Notes: generated by a model from the sequence alone, not told the origin. DNA of 22,347 nt from WQUF01 sp031549525 (GCA_031549525.1 JAVBPQ010000065.1:1-22347), one strand, 5' to 3'. Shown: positions 1 to 8,826, numbered from the stretch's first letter. Numbers and translations: made by a program.

Positions 1-107
1 AAAATACTCTAATCTTAACAGAAAGCCGTATTTTTTAGTTCAAAATTAATTGTCTATTAATTTAAAATTTTTTAAGGTAGAAAAATATAAAATGCTGGAG
101 GGATAAA

Positions 108-332
108 ATGATACCATTAAAACATGAAGAAGCACTTAAAATTATTTATAGTGCTTTAAAAGATTCAAAAATTATTTGGGCATTGACAGGTAGCACATCT
201 TTTATTTTGCAGGGTATGGATTTTAATTTTAATGATATAGACATACGGACTAATAAAGAAGGGGCTTATGAAATTGAAAAATTTTTAAAAGACAATGAGA
301 ATCAAAATATGATTAAATTAGAAGAGAATTAA
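108..332 (+). pseudogene. Truncated nucleotidyltransferase-fold protein (N-terminal fragment)
   Basis: A 74-residue frame starts at an ATG 6 bases after a GGAGGG ribosome site (99-104 region). The core WALTGSTSFILQG followed by DFNFNDIDI matches the GS...D-x-D pattern of minimal nucleotidyltransferases (MNT/AbiEii or aminoglycoside adenylyltransferase type): the GS pair starts the nucleotide-binding helix and the two Asp would bind metal. Family members are usually two to three times longer. Here the similarity ends after NKEGAYEIEKFL and the frame closes in a short Lys/Asn/Glu-rich tail. I could not find a convincing continuation in another frame before the next promoter at 351. I read it as a decayed or 3'-deleted gene; a genuine short MNT-type protein is the alternative. 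No substrate can be named. Confidence 0.5.
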
Positions 333-350
333 GCCTTATTTGATTTTGTA

Positions 351-379
351 TTGAGCTTAATGGAACAAAGGTGTATAAT
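351..379 (+). promoter_or_regulatory. Sigma-A-type promoter of the lipoprotein operon
   Basis: TTGAGC (351-356) and TATAAT (374-379) are separated by exactly 17 bases, 63 bases upstream of the GTG start of the PstS-like gene. This implies that the operon is transcribed separately from the nucleotidyltransferase fragment. Confidence 0.7.
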
Positions 380-441
380 ATACCATATAATAGTTTATAT
401 TTAACAATATTTTGTAATTTTATTTTAAGGAGGGAAAATTT

Positions 442-1320
442 GTGAAAAGATTAGCTAGTTTAATTTTCATTCTTATGTTAGTTTCCTTATTTAGTGGTTG
501 CGATAATAAAAGCGTATCTTTGAAGATGACCTCTGAGAATTACCCAAGAGTAGATGGTTCTACTGCAACAATTCCTTTAGCAATAGCTTTAAGAAGTGCA
601 GTTACAGGCGAAAGTGAAGAAGATTTACAGCTTAAAACAGTTCATTCCAAGACAACACAAGCTTTTCGTTCTCTACAGTATGGTGAGACTGATCTGTTAA
701 TAGTGTATACTCCAAACAGCATAGTTTTAGATGAGTTAAAGAATGCAGGAATTGATATCATAATGGAGCCCATAGGAAGGGATGCTCTGGTTTTATTTAC
801 TAATGAAAAAAACCCAGTGAATGACCTTTCGCAAAAACAGACTCAAGATATATATATGGGAAATATAACAAACTGGAAAGATATTGGAGGGGAAGATTCA
901 GAAATTTTAGCATATCAAAGGGATGTAGAATCAGGAAGCCAGGTTTTAATGGAAAAGCTCGTTATGCAAGAAAATAAGATGATTACTCCTGAAAAAGATT
1001 TTGTGATAACTGGCATGGGAGAGATAATTGAAAAGGTTGCAAGTTATGAAGATGAAAAAAATGCATTGGGTTATTCTGTTTATTACTATATAAGAGCTTT
1101 TTTAGATAAGGATTATAAAATAAAACTGATTAATGCAAATGGGGTTGCACCTTCTAATGAAACCATTAAAAATGGCACATACCCTTATGTTCAAGATTTT
1201 TATGCTGTTATAAAAACTAGTGAAAAGGAAGACTCAGGGGCAAGAAAGTTATTTAATTTTTTAACTAGTAAAGAAGGTAAGGACTTGATAACTGGAGCAG
1301 GTTATGTAGCTTTAGACTAA
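442..1320 (+). CDS. PstS-like substrate-binding lipoprotein
   Basis: This 292-residue protein begins with a lipoprotein signal peptide: a basic start, a hydrophobic stretch, then lipobox LFSGC with Cys20 as the lipidated residue, so it should sit on the outer face of the membrane. The mature part is a PBP-type-2 (PstS-like) fold: YPRVDGSTATIPLA at about residues 34-47 is the usual anion-loop signature, and DIYMGNITNWKDIGG at about 137-151 is a strongly conserved PstS-family motif. The start is a GTG preceded by AAGGAGGG. No pstCAB permease or ATPase genes lie beside it. Its partner, 25 bases downstream, is a WG-repeat lipoprotein. The ligand may be phosphate or another oxyanion, but orphan members of this family are often not shown to transport phosphate, so the role is open. 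Confidence 0.85.
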   Translation: MKRLASLIFILMLVSLFSGCDNKSVSLKMTSENYPRVDGSTATIPLAIALRSAVTGESEEDLQLKTVHSKTTQAFRSLQYGETDLLIVYTPNSIVLDELKNAGIDIIMEPIGRDALVLFTNEKNPVNDLSQKQTQDIYMGNITNWKDIGGEDSEILAYQRDVESGSQVLMEKLVMQENKMITPEKDFVITGMGEIIEKVASYEDEKNALGYSVYYYIRAFLDKDYKIKLINANGVAPSNETIKNGTYPYVQDFYAVIKTSEKEDSGARKLFNFLTSKEGKDLITGAGYVALD

Positions 1321-1345
1321 CTTTTAAGTTAGGGGGAGAATTTGT

Positions 1346-2746
1346 ATGAGAAAATTTTTGCTTATTATTTTATCTATTTTGTTATTAAGCTGTGAAAATA
1401 ACTTAAAAGAACCTACCACTTATTATACATTGCCTCAAGTGAAAAAACAAAACTTAAACACCACAGAAAATAATTTTCTATATCCCATTAGGGTAGAGGA
1501 TCTGTATGGTTTTATAGATATAAATGGTGAATTAAAGATAGAACCTAAATTTAAAGCATATGAAATTTTAGAAAAAGGTTATTATGTAACTCATATGGAA
1601 GAAGAGGATGTTGTACCTGATGATCAAAATCATTCATTTCCAAAGAGAAGCACCTATATGATAATTCCTGGATTTAAAGAGATAAAGATAAGCGATAATG
1701 ATGTATACTTAAATCTTACAACGGATAAAAAATATGCCATGATTCATGAATATCTATATGAAAATGAAAAGGAGATAAACAAAAGCTTTATCCTTAATAT
1801 GGAAACAAAGGAGATATTTGATAAAAGCGATGAATCTCATAAAGTGGTAAATGCATATGATGATTGCTATATAACTCAAAATTCAGGTTTGTTCTATATC
1901 ACAGATTATAATAAACAAAACTTAAGCTCAGCTTATACATCTTATGAAGGGCTTCAGGATGATACTTTCTTCTTTAAAAATGGTTCAGGCCTATACTGGT
2001 TAGATAAGAGTGGAAATGTCATATTTGAATATGATAATGCAAATTATGGGCTTCCTTTCTATAATGATATTGCTCCTGTCGTAGATAATAATTCAAATCT
2101 AATGTTTGTTGACAAAAATGGAAATATTTTAAACACTTACCAGAATGTAAATTCAATTTTTAAAAAAGATAATGTTTATATTGCTTTTATAGGGCAAGAT
2201 GTTGTTATCTTAGATAATAATGGAGCAAGAAAGATACCTGAAGATTATGGGGGCAGACTTGATCATTATTATGATTTACAAAAATCAATCATAGGTTATC
2301 ATAAGAATAATTCAAGCTATGATGTTTTTGATAAAGATGGAAATATAAAAGCTTCTTATACCATACCAGATGGATTTACAAATCCTATGTTAATAGATAC
2401 TGATTATGTGAGACTTGAAAAAGATACAGTTTGTGGATTAGGTGAGTTTAAGGATGGTAATATGCAATGGGTGTTAGAACCAAAGTATAGTTATATTGAC
2501 ACTTATGATGTTATAAAGCCATATGCAATGGTTTTTATACAAGATAGCAATAAAAGTTATAACTCTTATGCTGGTCTTTATGATTTAGAAAGTAGAAAGT
2601 TTGTATTAGAACCAAAATATCTACATGTAAGTGTATTCGATAAAGATATGATATATGTTGAAACGGCTTTCTTTACAGGCTTTATAAACTCTAAAGGAGA
2701 TTATGTGTTTGTTCAGCCTATTTATGATTTTGAAAGTGATGGTTAA
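1346..2746 (+). CDS. WG-repeat lipoprotein
   Basis: A 466-residue predicted surface lipoprotein with signal sequence MRKFLLIILSILLLSC and lipidation at Cys16. The body contains degenerate WG (KWG leptospira-type) beta repeats: LYGFIDINGELKIEPKF near residue 53, GLYWLDKSGNVIFEY near 217, a FVDKNGNIL segment near 253, GLYDLESRKFVLEPKYL near 411 and a final FTGFINSKGDYVFVQPIYDF. Each pairs an aromatic-Gly-aromatic-Ile turn with a D/N-x-x-G hairpin and a following P-x-F/Y. Such repeats form beta-propeller or solenoid-like surface modules with no known enzyme activity. It follows the PstS-like gene with its own GGGGGAG ribosome site, so the two are one operon. I infer that they act together at the cell surface, but the function is unknown. 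Confidence 0.8.
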   Translation: MRKFLLIILSILLLSCENNLKEPTTYYTLPQVKKQNLNTTENNFLYPIRVEDLYGFIDINGELKIEPKFKAYEILEKGYYVTHMEEEDVVPDDQNHSFPKRSTYMIIPGFKEIKISDNDVYLNLTTDKKYAMIHEYLYENEKEINKSFILNMETKEIFDKSDESHKVVNAYDDCYITQNSGLFYITDYNKQNLSSAYTSYEGLQDDTFFFKNGSGLYWLDKSGNVIFEYDNANYGLPFYNDIAPVVDNNSNLMFVDKNGNILNTYQNVNSIFKKDNVYIAFIGQDVVILDNNGARKIPEDYGGRLDHYYDLQKSIIGYHKNNSSYDVFDKDGNIKASYTIPDGFTNPMLIDTDYVRLEKDTVCGLGEFKDGNMQWVLEPKYSYIDTYDVIKPYAMVFIQDSNKSYNSYAGLYDLESRKFVLEPKYLHVSVFDKDMIYVETAFFTGFINSKGDYVFVQPIYDFESDG

Positions 2747-2777
2747 ATTTTAATAAAATAACAGATTAGAAAAACTA

Positions 2778-2805
2778 AGCACCTATTAATTTAGGTGCTC
2801 TTTTT
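2778..2805. terminator. Bidirectional intrinsic terminator
   Basis: An 8-bp stem AGCACCTA/TAGGTGCT (2778-2785 with 2792-2799) with a 6-base loop is followed by CTTTTTG on the + strand. On the - strand the stem is followed by TAGTTTTTC. It sits between two convergent genes and should end both transcripts. Confidence 0.85.
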
Positions 2806-2828
2806 GTTAAATCGTTAAAGAAAGTTAT

Positions 2829-3674
2829 TTACTCTATTGATTTTGGAATGCCAAATTCACAAGGAACCTTTGACTGGCATAGTGCACATCCAGAACCAGC
2901 TTTTCTATTGACACCTAATGCTTCAGCAATATTTTTAGATTCTTCGCCATAGACATAACTATAACATTTTATATGATCATGTCCATTTTTTGTGATTGCG
3001 CCAGCAGGACATCTTTCTATGCAAGCACCACAAGTACCATTTCTTAGGTATAGACAGTTTTCAGTATGATTTTTGAATTTTCTTTCATCAGGTAATAACT
3101 TTAAGTCTGTAACGATAGAAACAAATTTTACGCAAATTCCTCTTTCTGTAATCATAGCATCGTTTAAACTAAATGTACCAAGCCCTGCAGCATACGCAAC
3201 ATGGCGCTCTGACCAATTGGAATAAAGAGAATTGTTTTTATTAAAAACTTTACACCAAGGGTAAAAACGTGGTGATACTGCACAATAACCACATTCTTTT
3301 AAAAAATCAGAAAGATAAGCTGCTACCTTAGGTATAAAGAGTTCATCCCCTAAAGTTCTAAGTAGGGTCCATTCTTTTGATGGCCATTCTTTCATTTGCC
3401 TATTGAGGGTTACAATTTTTTTGTTGACAGGAAAAGCAATGGAAATCACAGTACCTTCTGCAATACTTTCTGTACCATATACTTTTTCAAAAGCTTCTGC
3501 AGGTGTGAGATGCTCAGGTCCAATGATGGTCTTATAATCTAAAAATAAAGAATCGTAAATAGAAGCAAATCCAATTACAGGTTCTTCATATCCACAGCCG
3601 TCTATAAAGTCAAATTGATTGTCCTTAGATGTTTTAACAAAATTTTGTATATTAGCAATTATTTTTTCTTTCAT
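2829..3674 (-). CDS. 4Fe-4S double-cluster binding protein (QueG-like iron-sulfur module)
   Basis: About 281 residues. I chose the ATG at 3674 because GAGGTG lies six bases upstream; an in-frame GTG three codons earlier overlaps that ribosome site. The C-terminal third carries CGACIERCP (Cys215, 218, 222) followed by Cys237 and then GCALCQSKVPC (Cys263, 266, 272). This is the double [4Fe-4S] arrangement seen in epoxyqueuosine reductase and in reductive-dehalogenase-like proteins. The middle, including ERHVAYAAGLGTFSLNDAMIT, matches the family stretch before the clusters. The protein lacks the C-terminal HEAT repeats and the cobalamin-domain length of QueG, so queuosine synthesis should not be assumed. 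It is probably a cytoplasmic redox protein or corrinoid-reductase relative with an unknown substrate. It is transcribed away from the nucleotidase gene behind a 15-bp palindrome. Confidence 0.75.
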   Translation of the reverse strand: MKEKIIANIQNFVKTSKDNQFDFIDGCGYEEPVIGFASIYDSLFLDYKTIIGPEHLTPAEAFEKVYGTESIAEGTVISIAFPVNKKIVTLNRQMKEWPSKEWTLLRTLGDELFIPKVAAYLSDFLKECGYCAVSPRFYPWCKVFNKNNSLYSNWSERHVAYAAGLGTFSLNDAMITERGICVKFVSIVTDLKLLPDERKFKNHTENCLYLRNGTCGACIERCPAGAITKNGHDHIKCYSYVYGEESKNIAEALGVNRKAGSGCALCQSKVPCEFGIPKSIE

Positions 3675-3695
3675 AAATAACACCTCTTCTCTAAA

Positions 3696-3710
3696 TAGTG
3701 TAATACACTA
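3696..3710. promoter_or_regulatory. 15-bp perfect palindrome, candidate operator
   Basis: TAGTGTA-A-TACACTA is a perfect 7-1-7 inverted repeat lying 22 bases upstream of the start of the iron-sulfur gene. Its size and spacing resemble operators of GntR/YtrA-type or other dimeric repressors. No regulator gene is next to it, and no clear -35/-10 pair was found, so only the palindrome is certain. Confidence 0.45.
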
Positions 3711-3836
3711 CGTTTCTAAATAGAAGAAGTTTAAACAAAAGTCAGAAGATATGTTATTTATATTTTATACTCTCAATTTCATCATTCATTTTTTTATAAT
3801 ATATTTTGAAATTATATGTTTCCTACAAAAGAATAT

Positions 3837-5210
3837 TTATACCTTGACCCATCTATCTTTAAAACAACCCTCTATTAATTCATCATCAGCGAGTGCCTTT
3901 TCTAAAACATCCCTTATATAATTTTGTTTATATTCTACATTGTCTTTACTAAAGAGCATAGGATAACCTGTACCTCTTTGGAGATAATCGCTTGTCATTA
4001 TCAGGTAATCTTTATCTTCATCTAAAGTTTCTCCATTAATTTTTACATCCAATCTATCAGCATAAACGGTAATGGACACATTTTTTGAAACGTGAAGTCT
4101 TCCTAAATATCTTCCTCTAAAACCTGCACCTTTTCCATTTGTTAAACATAACTCTTCATCCAATGTGCTATTTAGCGCTTCTAGGATGTTTTTTCCTTTG
4201 ATATTTACATAAGTTGGATTAAGAGGCGATGGGCTTATTTGTAATAGTTTAAGTTTTGAAACCTCGTCTTTAATGCCACATGATAAAATTCCACTGTTCA
4301 TAAGTGCAAAATCACAAGGATAGTATTTAAATAAAGCGTCACATACTAAATTAGTAAGTGGATTTTCCATGACCACATCATGCCATATGGTATCTTTAAT
4401 TATGAATAAAGGAGTACTTAAATTTTTTATAGCAAGTTTTTTCTCCTCTAAAATCATCTGCATTATTTTCACATCTTCATCATATGGTTCAGTTTTAATA
4501 TTTTCTCCTACAAATGACACTATAGAATTACCATTTAAATTTAATATCAGTTTTCCAACAAATTCTCCATACTTTCCTGATTGATGGATAATAGTATTTT
4601 TGATTTGTATAGCATTGTCCATTTCGGTGTGAGAATGACCTCCTATTATAACATTGATACCTAAATCCATCTCTGCAATTACGCAATCATTTGAATATCC
4701 AAGATGGCTGAGCAAAATACATAGGTCATATTTACCCTCATTTGATTTAATTTCCTTTTCTATCTCTTCCTTAGCTTCTGTTGAATGCATACCTTCTAGA
4801 TGAAAAAATTCGTTGAACATAGGAGTAACACCGATAATAAGTATTCTATGCCCATTTTTTATCACTATTTCACTTCTCTTAATACCTTCTATTTTGTTCA
4901 TATCTATTAAATATAAATTTGAAGATAACATGGGAGTTTTTCCAGTTTTAGCTATTACTTTAAGGTTGTAAACTCCTGCAAATCCTTCATTATTTCCTAC
5001 AGCTACAGCATCATAGTCTAATGCTTCTAATAAATGTTTTCCACAAGCTCCATTTGTACCGTTCATCTCTAAGCGCATAAAGTCATGAAAATCTCCAGCA
5101 TCTAATAGTAAAGCATCCTCAGATTTTTCAGCTTTAATTATAGTGGCAATTTTAGAAAACTTTTCTAAATTGCTATGCACATCATTTGTGTGATAAATAA
5201 CAAGATCCAT
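3837..5210 (-). CDS. UshA/YunD-type metallophosphoesterase (5'-nucleotidase family)
   Basis: 457 residues starting at an ATG behind AAAGGAG. The N-terminal calcineurin-like domain shows the metal ligands in order: HTNDVHS (Asp10, His12), DAGDFHD (Asp40), GNNE (Asn73), LLSHLG near residue 169 and GGHSHTE near 191. The C-terminal half is the 5'-nucleotidase substrate domain, recognisable from NSGILSCGI, a GKGAGFRGRYLGR segment and SDYLQRGTGYPM. UshA-like enzymes hydrolyse nucleotides, UDP-sugars or related phosphoesters. There is no signal peptide, so this one is cytoplasmic, like Bacillus YunD. The usual GNHE motif is GNNE here, so the catalytic His is replaced by Asn74. The substrate may be unusual or the chemistry altered. 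It has its own promoter, divergent from addB. Confidence 0.85.
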   Translation of the reverse strand: MDLVIYHTNDVHSNLEKFSKIATIIKAEKSEDALLLDAGDFHDFMRLEMNGTNGACGKHLLEALDYDAVAVGNNEGFAGVYNLKVIAKTGKTPMLSSNLYLIDMNKIEGIKRSEIVIKNGHRILIIGVTPMFNEFFHLEGMHSTEAKEEIEKEIKSNEGKYDLCILLSHLGYSNDCVIAEMDLGINVIIGGHSHTEMDNAIQIKNTIIHQSGKYGEFVGKLILNLNGNSIVSFVGENIKTEPYDEDVKIMQMILEEKKLAIKNLSTPLFIIKDTIWHDVVMENPLTNLVCDALFKYYPCDFALMNSGILSCGIKDEVSKLKLLQISPSPLNPTYVNIKGKNILEALNSTLDEELCLTNGKGAGFRGRYLGRLHVSKNVSITVYADRLDVKINGETLDEDKDYLIMTSDYLQRGTGYPMLFSKDNVEYKQNYIRDVLEKALADDELIEGCFKDRWVKV

Positions 5211-5253
5211 AATTATCTCCTTTAAATTAAAATAAGTCCATTGTAATTATTTA

Positions 5254-5282
5254 ATTTTACTGAAAAATATCTATATACTCAA
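5254..5282 (-). promoter_or_regulatory. Promoter of the metallophosphoesterase gene
   Basis: Read on the - strand, TTGAGT (5277-5282) and TAAAAT (5254-5259) are separated by 17 bases, about 45 bases upstream of the start codon at 5210. Good vegetative-type match. Confidence 0.6.
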
Positions 5283-5295
5283 GGTTAATATAAAA

Positions 5296-5315
5296 TTTAA
5301 AGTACATACTTTAAA
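5296..5315. promoter_or_regulatory. Inverted repeat between divergent promoters
   Basis: TTTAAAGTA-CA-TACTTTAAA is a perfect 9-2-9 repeat placed just behind the -35 of the minus-strand promoter and about 30 bases upstream of the addB -10. It could bind a dimeric regulator affecting both directions. It does not match the LexA/DinR box (GAAC-N4-GTTC) that one might look for at a DNA-repair operon. AT-rich sequence makes chance palindromes more likely. Confidence 0.35.
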
Positions 5316-5341
5316 ATACATAATAAGTTTTTTATAGAATA

Positions 5342-5350
5342 TGGTATAAT
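5342..5350 (+). promoter_or_regulatory. Extended -10 promoter of the addBA operon
   Basis: TGGTATAAT (TG at 5342-5343, TATAAT at 5345-5350) lies 50 bases before the addB start. No good -35 is visible at 16-18 bases, consistent with an extended -10 promoter. Confidence 0.55.
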
Positions 5351-5400
5351 CTTAAAAAGACTTTAGATTATATTTTCAAATTAGATTCGAGGTTGATTAT

Positions 5401-8400
5401 ATGTCATTGAGATTCGTATTTGGAAGAGCAGGTAGCGGCAAGAGCTATTTTTGTTACGAGGATATGAAGAAAAATTTTAAACAAAATGAGGATAATCTCA
5501 TACTTATTGTACCAGATAATATAAATTATGAGGTTAGCAAAAATATTTTAGAATTTATAGGTGAAAATGCTTCCCTTAAAACTTATGTGTTAGGGTTTAA
5601 AAGGCTTGCACATAGGATCTTTGGAGAACAAGGCGGAATTGGAAAAGAGCTTTTAAATTCCGCAGGGAAAAATATGATCATCTATTATATATTGAATAAG
5701 CATGTTGGCAAATTAAAAGCCTATAAAAATCCAGCAAAGTTAATAGGATTTGTAAGCGATTTTAACAGTATAATATCTGAATTTATACAATTTAATATAA
5801 CCCCTGATATTATAAAAAGTACAATTTCAAATATAGATAACAAAGAGCTAAAATTAAAACTTGAAGATATATGCATTGTTTATGAGGAATTTTTAGAAAA
5901 GCTGAGTGAAGGATATTACGATGAATATGAAGTATTAAATTATGTACTAGATAAGATGAATAACTCTAAGCTATTAAAAAATACAAGGATTTGGATAGAT
6001 GATTTTAAAGAATTTACAAGCCAGCAGTATAAAGTGATAGAAAAGCTTTTAAAATTATGCAAAAGGGTCACCATAACCATGGATGTAACAGGAGATGATG
6101 AGAGGGAAATTTTTAATACCATAAGGTCAACTGAAAGAAAGCTTCTTAAGATAATTCAGGATAACAATATATCATTAGATGAGCAAGTTGATATTTCATG
6201 CGATCCATGTAAAAGATTTGAAGGAGAATCTGACCTTTCTTATCTTGAAAGGAATATATTTTTATACCCTGCAAGGAATTATGAATATGAACCTTCAAAT
6301 ATTGAAATATTTAGAGGAAAAAATACATACTCTGAGGTGGAATATGCTGCAAGGAAGATATGCGAATTTATACGAGATAAAGGTATAAGATACAAAGATG
6401 TAGCTGTAATATGCAGCTCCCTTGAGATTTATGAGAGCTTAATTGAGACAATATTTAAAGAATATGAAATATCTTATTTTCTAGATAAGAGAAGGGAGAG
6501 CAAGAGAAACAACCTGATAATTGCTATATTTTCTTCTCTTGAGGTGATAATTAAAAACTTTAGCTTTGAGAGCGTGGTTTCATTTTTAAAAACTGGATTT
6601 GTGAGGGTATCAGAAGATGAGATATCAAATGAGGAGAATAGAAATAAAATAGATAGGTTTGAAAATTATCTACTAGCTACAGGCACAAAAGGAAAAAAGA
6701 TGTGGCTATTAAATGATAGATGGGAATACTTTCCTTTTAGGTCGTTAAAAGAAGAGATTTCAAATCGTGAAGTTGAGTATATGAAGGAAGTAAACGAGAT
6801 TAAAAATTTTATAGCAGAAAGGTTTATAAAAATAGACCATATCTTTTCAAAAAAGCAGAAGATAAGCACATTCTGTAAGGAGATGTATGAATTTTTACTG
6901 CTTTTAAAATTTCCTAAAACCATTGAAAATACGCTTGTTGAATTTAGAAAGAATAATTTAGAGGATAAGTTTAACGAATATAGGCAGGTATGGAATATCT
7001 TTATAGAGATACTAGACCAATTAGTGGAAGCTTTAGGAGATATTAGAGTAGATGGTGAAGAATTTTATAGAATACTCCTATCTTCCATTGAAGATTATGA
7101 GATTGGAGTCATACCTTCTACCATAGATGAAGTCATGGTGAGTTCATCCTCAAGGTGGGTTAGTAAATCAGTGGATTATCTGTTTGTATTAGGAGTTAAT
7201 GACGGGCTTTTTCCTAAAGCTCCTATTGAAGAAGGAATTTTATCTGATTCTGATAGGAATATGCTTAATGAGAAGGGAGTTGAGCTTTTTTTATCTTCTA
7301 GGGAAAAGCTATTGGATAGCAGCTATGATGTTTATAAGACCATGACCTCAGCATCAAAACATCTAACCTTATCTTATGCAATATCTGATATAAAAGGTTC
7401 AGCTTTAAGGTCATCCATCATAATTTCTAGAATAAAATATATATTTAATAAGCTTAAAGAAAAGACAGATATGAATGTAGAAAATGAAGATGTCATGTTT
7501 ACAATTCAAAGAAAACTCCCTGCCCTTAATGCATCCATTGAAAATGAAAAGAATGAAATATACAATACCACTATTAGCTGGTTTAAAGATATTCCTTACT
7601 GGAGTAACTTAATAGAAAATTACTCAAAAGGTTTTAAACATGAAAGTGAGCTTATGATAAAGGATAGGATGAAATTAAAGAAATTGCACGGTGAAAACCC
7701 TATTAAAATGAGCGTATCTAAGCTTGAAGCTTATGCAAGGTGTCCTTTTTCTTTTTTTGCAAAATATGGACTTAATGCAAAAAATAGAAAAGTAAATGAT
7801 TTTTCCCTTCCAGAAGAAGGAGATCTCTTACATAACATAATTGAAGGTGTATCTTATGATATAAAGAGCAAGAAAAATTGGGAAAGGATAGATGAAAATT
7901 ACTGCACTGAGCTTGTAGATAAGATATTTGATGAGCAATTAGAGCTTAATAAAAACTCTGTTTTAAAAAATTCCACAAGGTTTAATTATAGGGTAGTAAG
8001 GCAAAAAAAAGTAGTAATAAGAACACTTATGACCATATCTGACCATATGAAAAATGGCAAATTCATTCCCTTAGGATATGAGATGATATTTTCAGAGAGC
8101 GGTAAATTTAAACCTATAATATTAGAGCTTGCATCAAAGGATAAGGTCTATTTTACAGGCAAGGTAGACAGAATAGATATTTTAGAGAAGGATGAAAAGA
8201 CATACATAAGGATCATAGATTATAAATCAGGCTCTAAGGAGTTCTCGCTATCTGATGCTTACTATGGCTTTAAGATTCAGCTTATTGTATATTTAAATGC
8301 CATAATAAATGAGCTTACATTAAAGAATTCTAAGCCTGCAGGAATTTTATACCTTAAGATTCAAGATTCTTTAATTTCTGAAGAAGCTTTAGGTGAAGAT

Positions 8401-8826
8401 GAGAATTCAGATAAGATAAACGAACAGATAAGGATGGAAGGGCTCGTACTTCAGGATATGGATATAATAAAATCTATGGATTCTGATATAAAAGGAAGAT
8501 CAAAGATAATTCCTGTAACATTGTTAAAAGATGGGGAATTTAGAGATAATTCTTCAGTAATATCAGAAGAAAATTTTGATATGCTCATGCAATTTATAAC
8601 AAATAAGGTCAAAATCCTCTGTGAGGAGATATTTTCAGGGAATATAAGGGTAAGACCTATGAAGGAGATAGGTACTGATAAACATGCTTGTGAATATTGT
8701 GACTTCTCATCATTTTGCGGTTTTGATACCACTCTTTTAGACAATAAGTATAATTTAGTGAGAAAACTAAAGGATAGTGAAGTGCTTCAAAAGATAGAGG
8801 AGGAATTGCATGAGACAATGGACTGA
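5401..8826 (+). CDS. addB: ATP-dependent helicase/nuclease subunit B
   Basis: AddB (1141 residues, normal length for clostridia) is the partner of AddA in the AddAB helicase-nuclease, which resects double-strand breaks to start recombination in the cytoplasm. The N-terminal GRAGSGKS at residues 8-15 is the Walker A motif of its inactivated helicase-like half. The C-terminal nuclease domain contains GDLLHNIIEG, GKVDRID (Asp923), IIDYKSG (Asp940, Lys942) and a Gln-containing FKIQLIVYL stretch. The four iron-sulfur cysteines are all present: Cys781 in RCPFSFF, then Cys1097, Cys1100 and Cys1106 in CEYCDFSSFCGF. Translation starts at the ATG after GAGGT. The reading frame overlaps addA by 17 bases, indicating translational coupling. 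Confidence 0.95.
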   Translation: MSLRFVFGRAGSGKSYFCYEDMKKNFKQNEDNLILIVPDNINYEVSKNILEFIGENASLKTYVLGFKRLAHRIFGEQGGIGKELLNSAGKNMIIYYILNKHVGKLKAYKNPAKLIGFVSDFNSIISEFIQFNITPDIIKSTISNIDNKELKLKLEDICIVYEEFLEKLSEGYYDEYEVLNYVLDKMNNSKLLKNTRIWIDDFKEFTSQQYKVIEKLLKLCKRVTITMDVTGDDEREIFNTIRSTERKLLKIIQDNNISLDEQVDISCDPCKRFEGESDLSYLERNIFLYPARNYEYEPSNIEIFRGKNTYSEVEYAARKICEFIRDKGIRYKDVAVICSSLEIYESLIETIFKEYEISYFLDKRRESKRNNLIIAIFSSLEVIIKNFSFESVVSFLKTGFVRVSEDEISNEENRNKIDRFENYLLATGTKGKKMWLLNDRWEYFPFRSLKEEISNREVEYMKEVNEIKNFIAERFIKIDHIFSKKQKISTFCKEMYEFLLLLKFPKTIENTLVEFRKNNLEDKFNEYRQVWNIFIEILDQLVEALGDIRVDGEEFYRILLSSIEDYEIGVIPSTIDEVMVSSSSRWVSKSVDYLFVLGVNDGLFPKAPIEEGILSDSDRNMLNEKGVELFLSSREKLLDSSYDVYKTMTSASKHLTLSYAISDIKGSALRSSIIISRIKYIFNKLKEKTDMNVENEDVMFTIQRKLPALNASIENEKNEIYNTTISWFKDIPYWSNLIENYSKGFKHESELMIKDRMKLKKLHGENPIKMSVSKLEAYARCPFSFFAKYGLNAKNRKVNDFSLPEEGDLLHNIIEGVSYDIKSKKNWERIDENYCTELVDKIFDEQLELNKNSVLKNSTRFNYRVVRQKKVVIRTLMTISDHMKNGKFIPLGYEMIFSESGKFKPIILELASKDKVYFTGKVDRIDILEKDEKTYIRIIDYKSGSKEFSLSDAYYGFKIQLIVYLNAIINELTLKNSKPAGILYLKIQDSLISEEALGEDENSDKINEQIRMEGLVLQDMDIIKSMDSDIKGRSKIIPVTLLKDGEFRDNSSVISEENFDMLMQFITNKVKILCEEIFSGNIRVRPMKEIGTDKHACEYCDFSSFCGFDTTLLDNKYNLVRKLKDSEVLQKIEEELHETMD

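Noticed and set aside
1..36. AAAATAC/GTATTTT pair with a following T-run at the window start
   Set aside because: It might be the terminator of an upstream gene, but the stem is only A/T-rich with a 20-base loop, and the upstream gene is not visible.
2829..3674. Naming the iron-sulfur protein queG
   Set aside because: It shares the double-cluster module but lacks the HEAT-repeat region and the length of epoxyqueuosine reductase.
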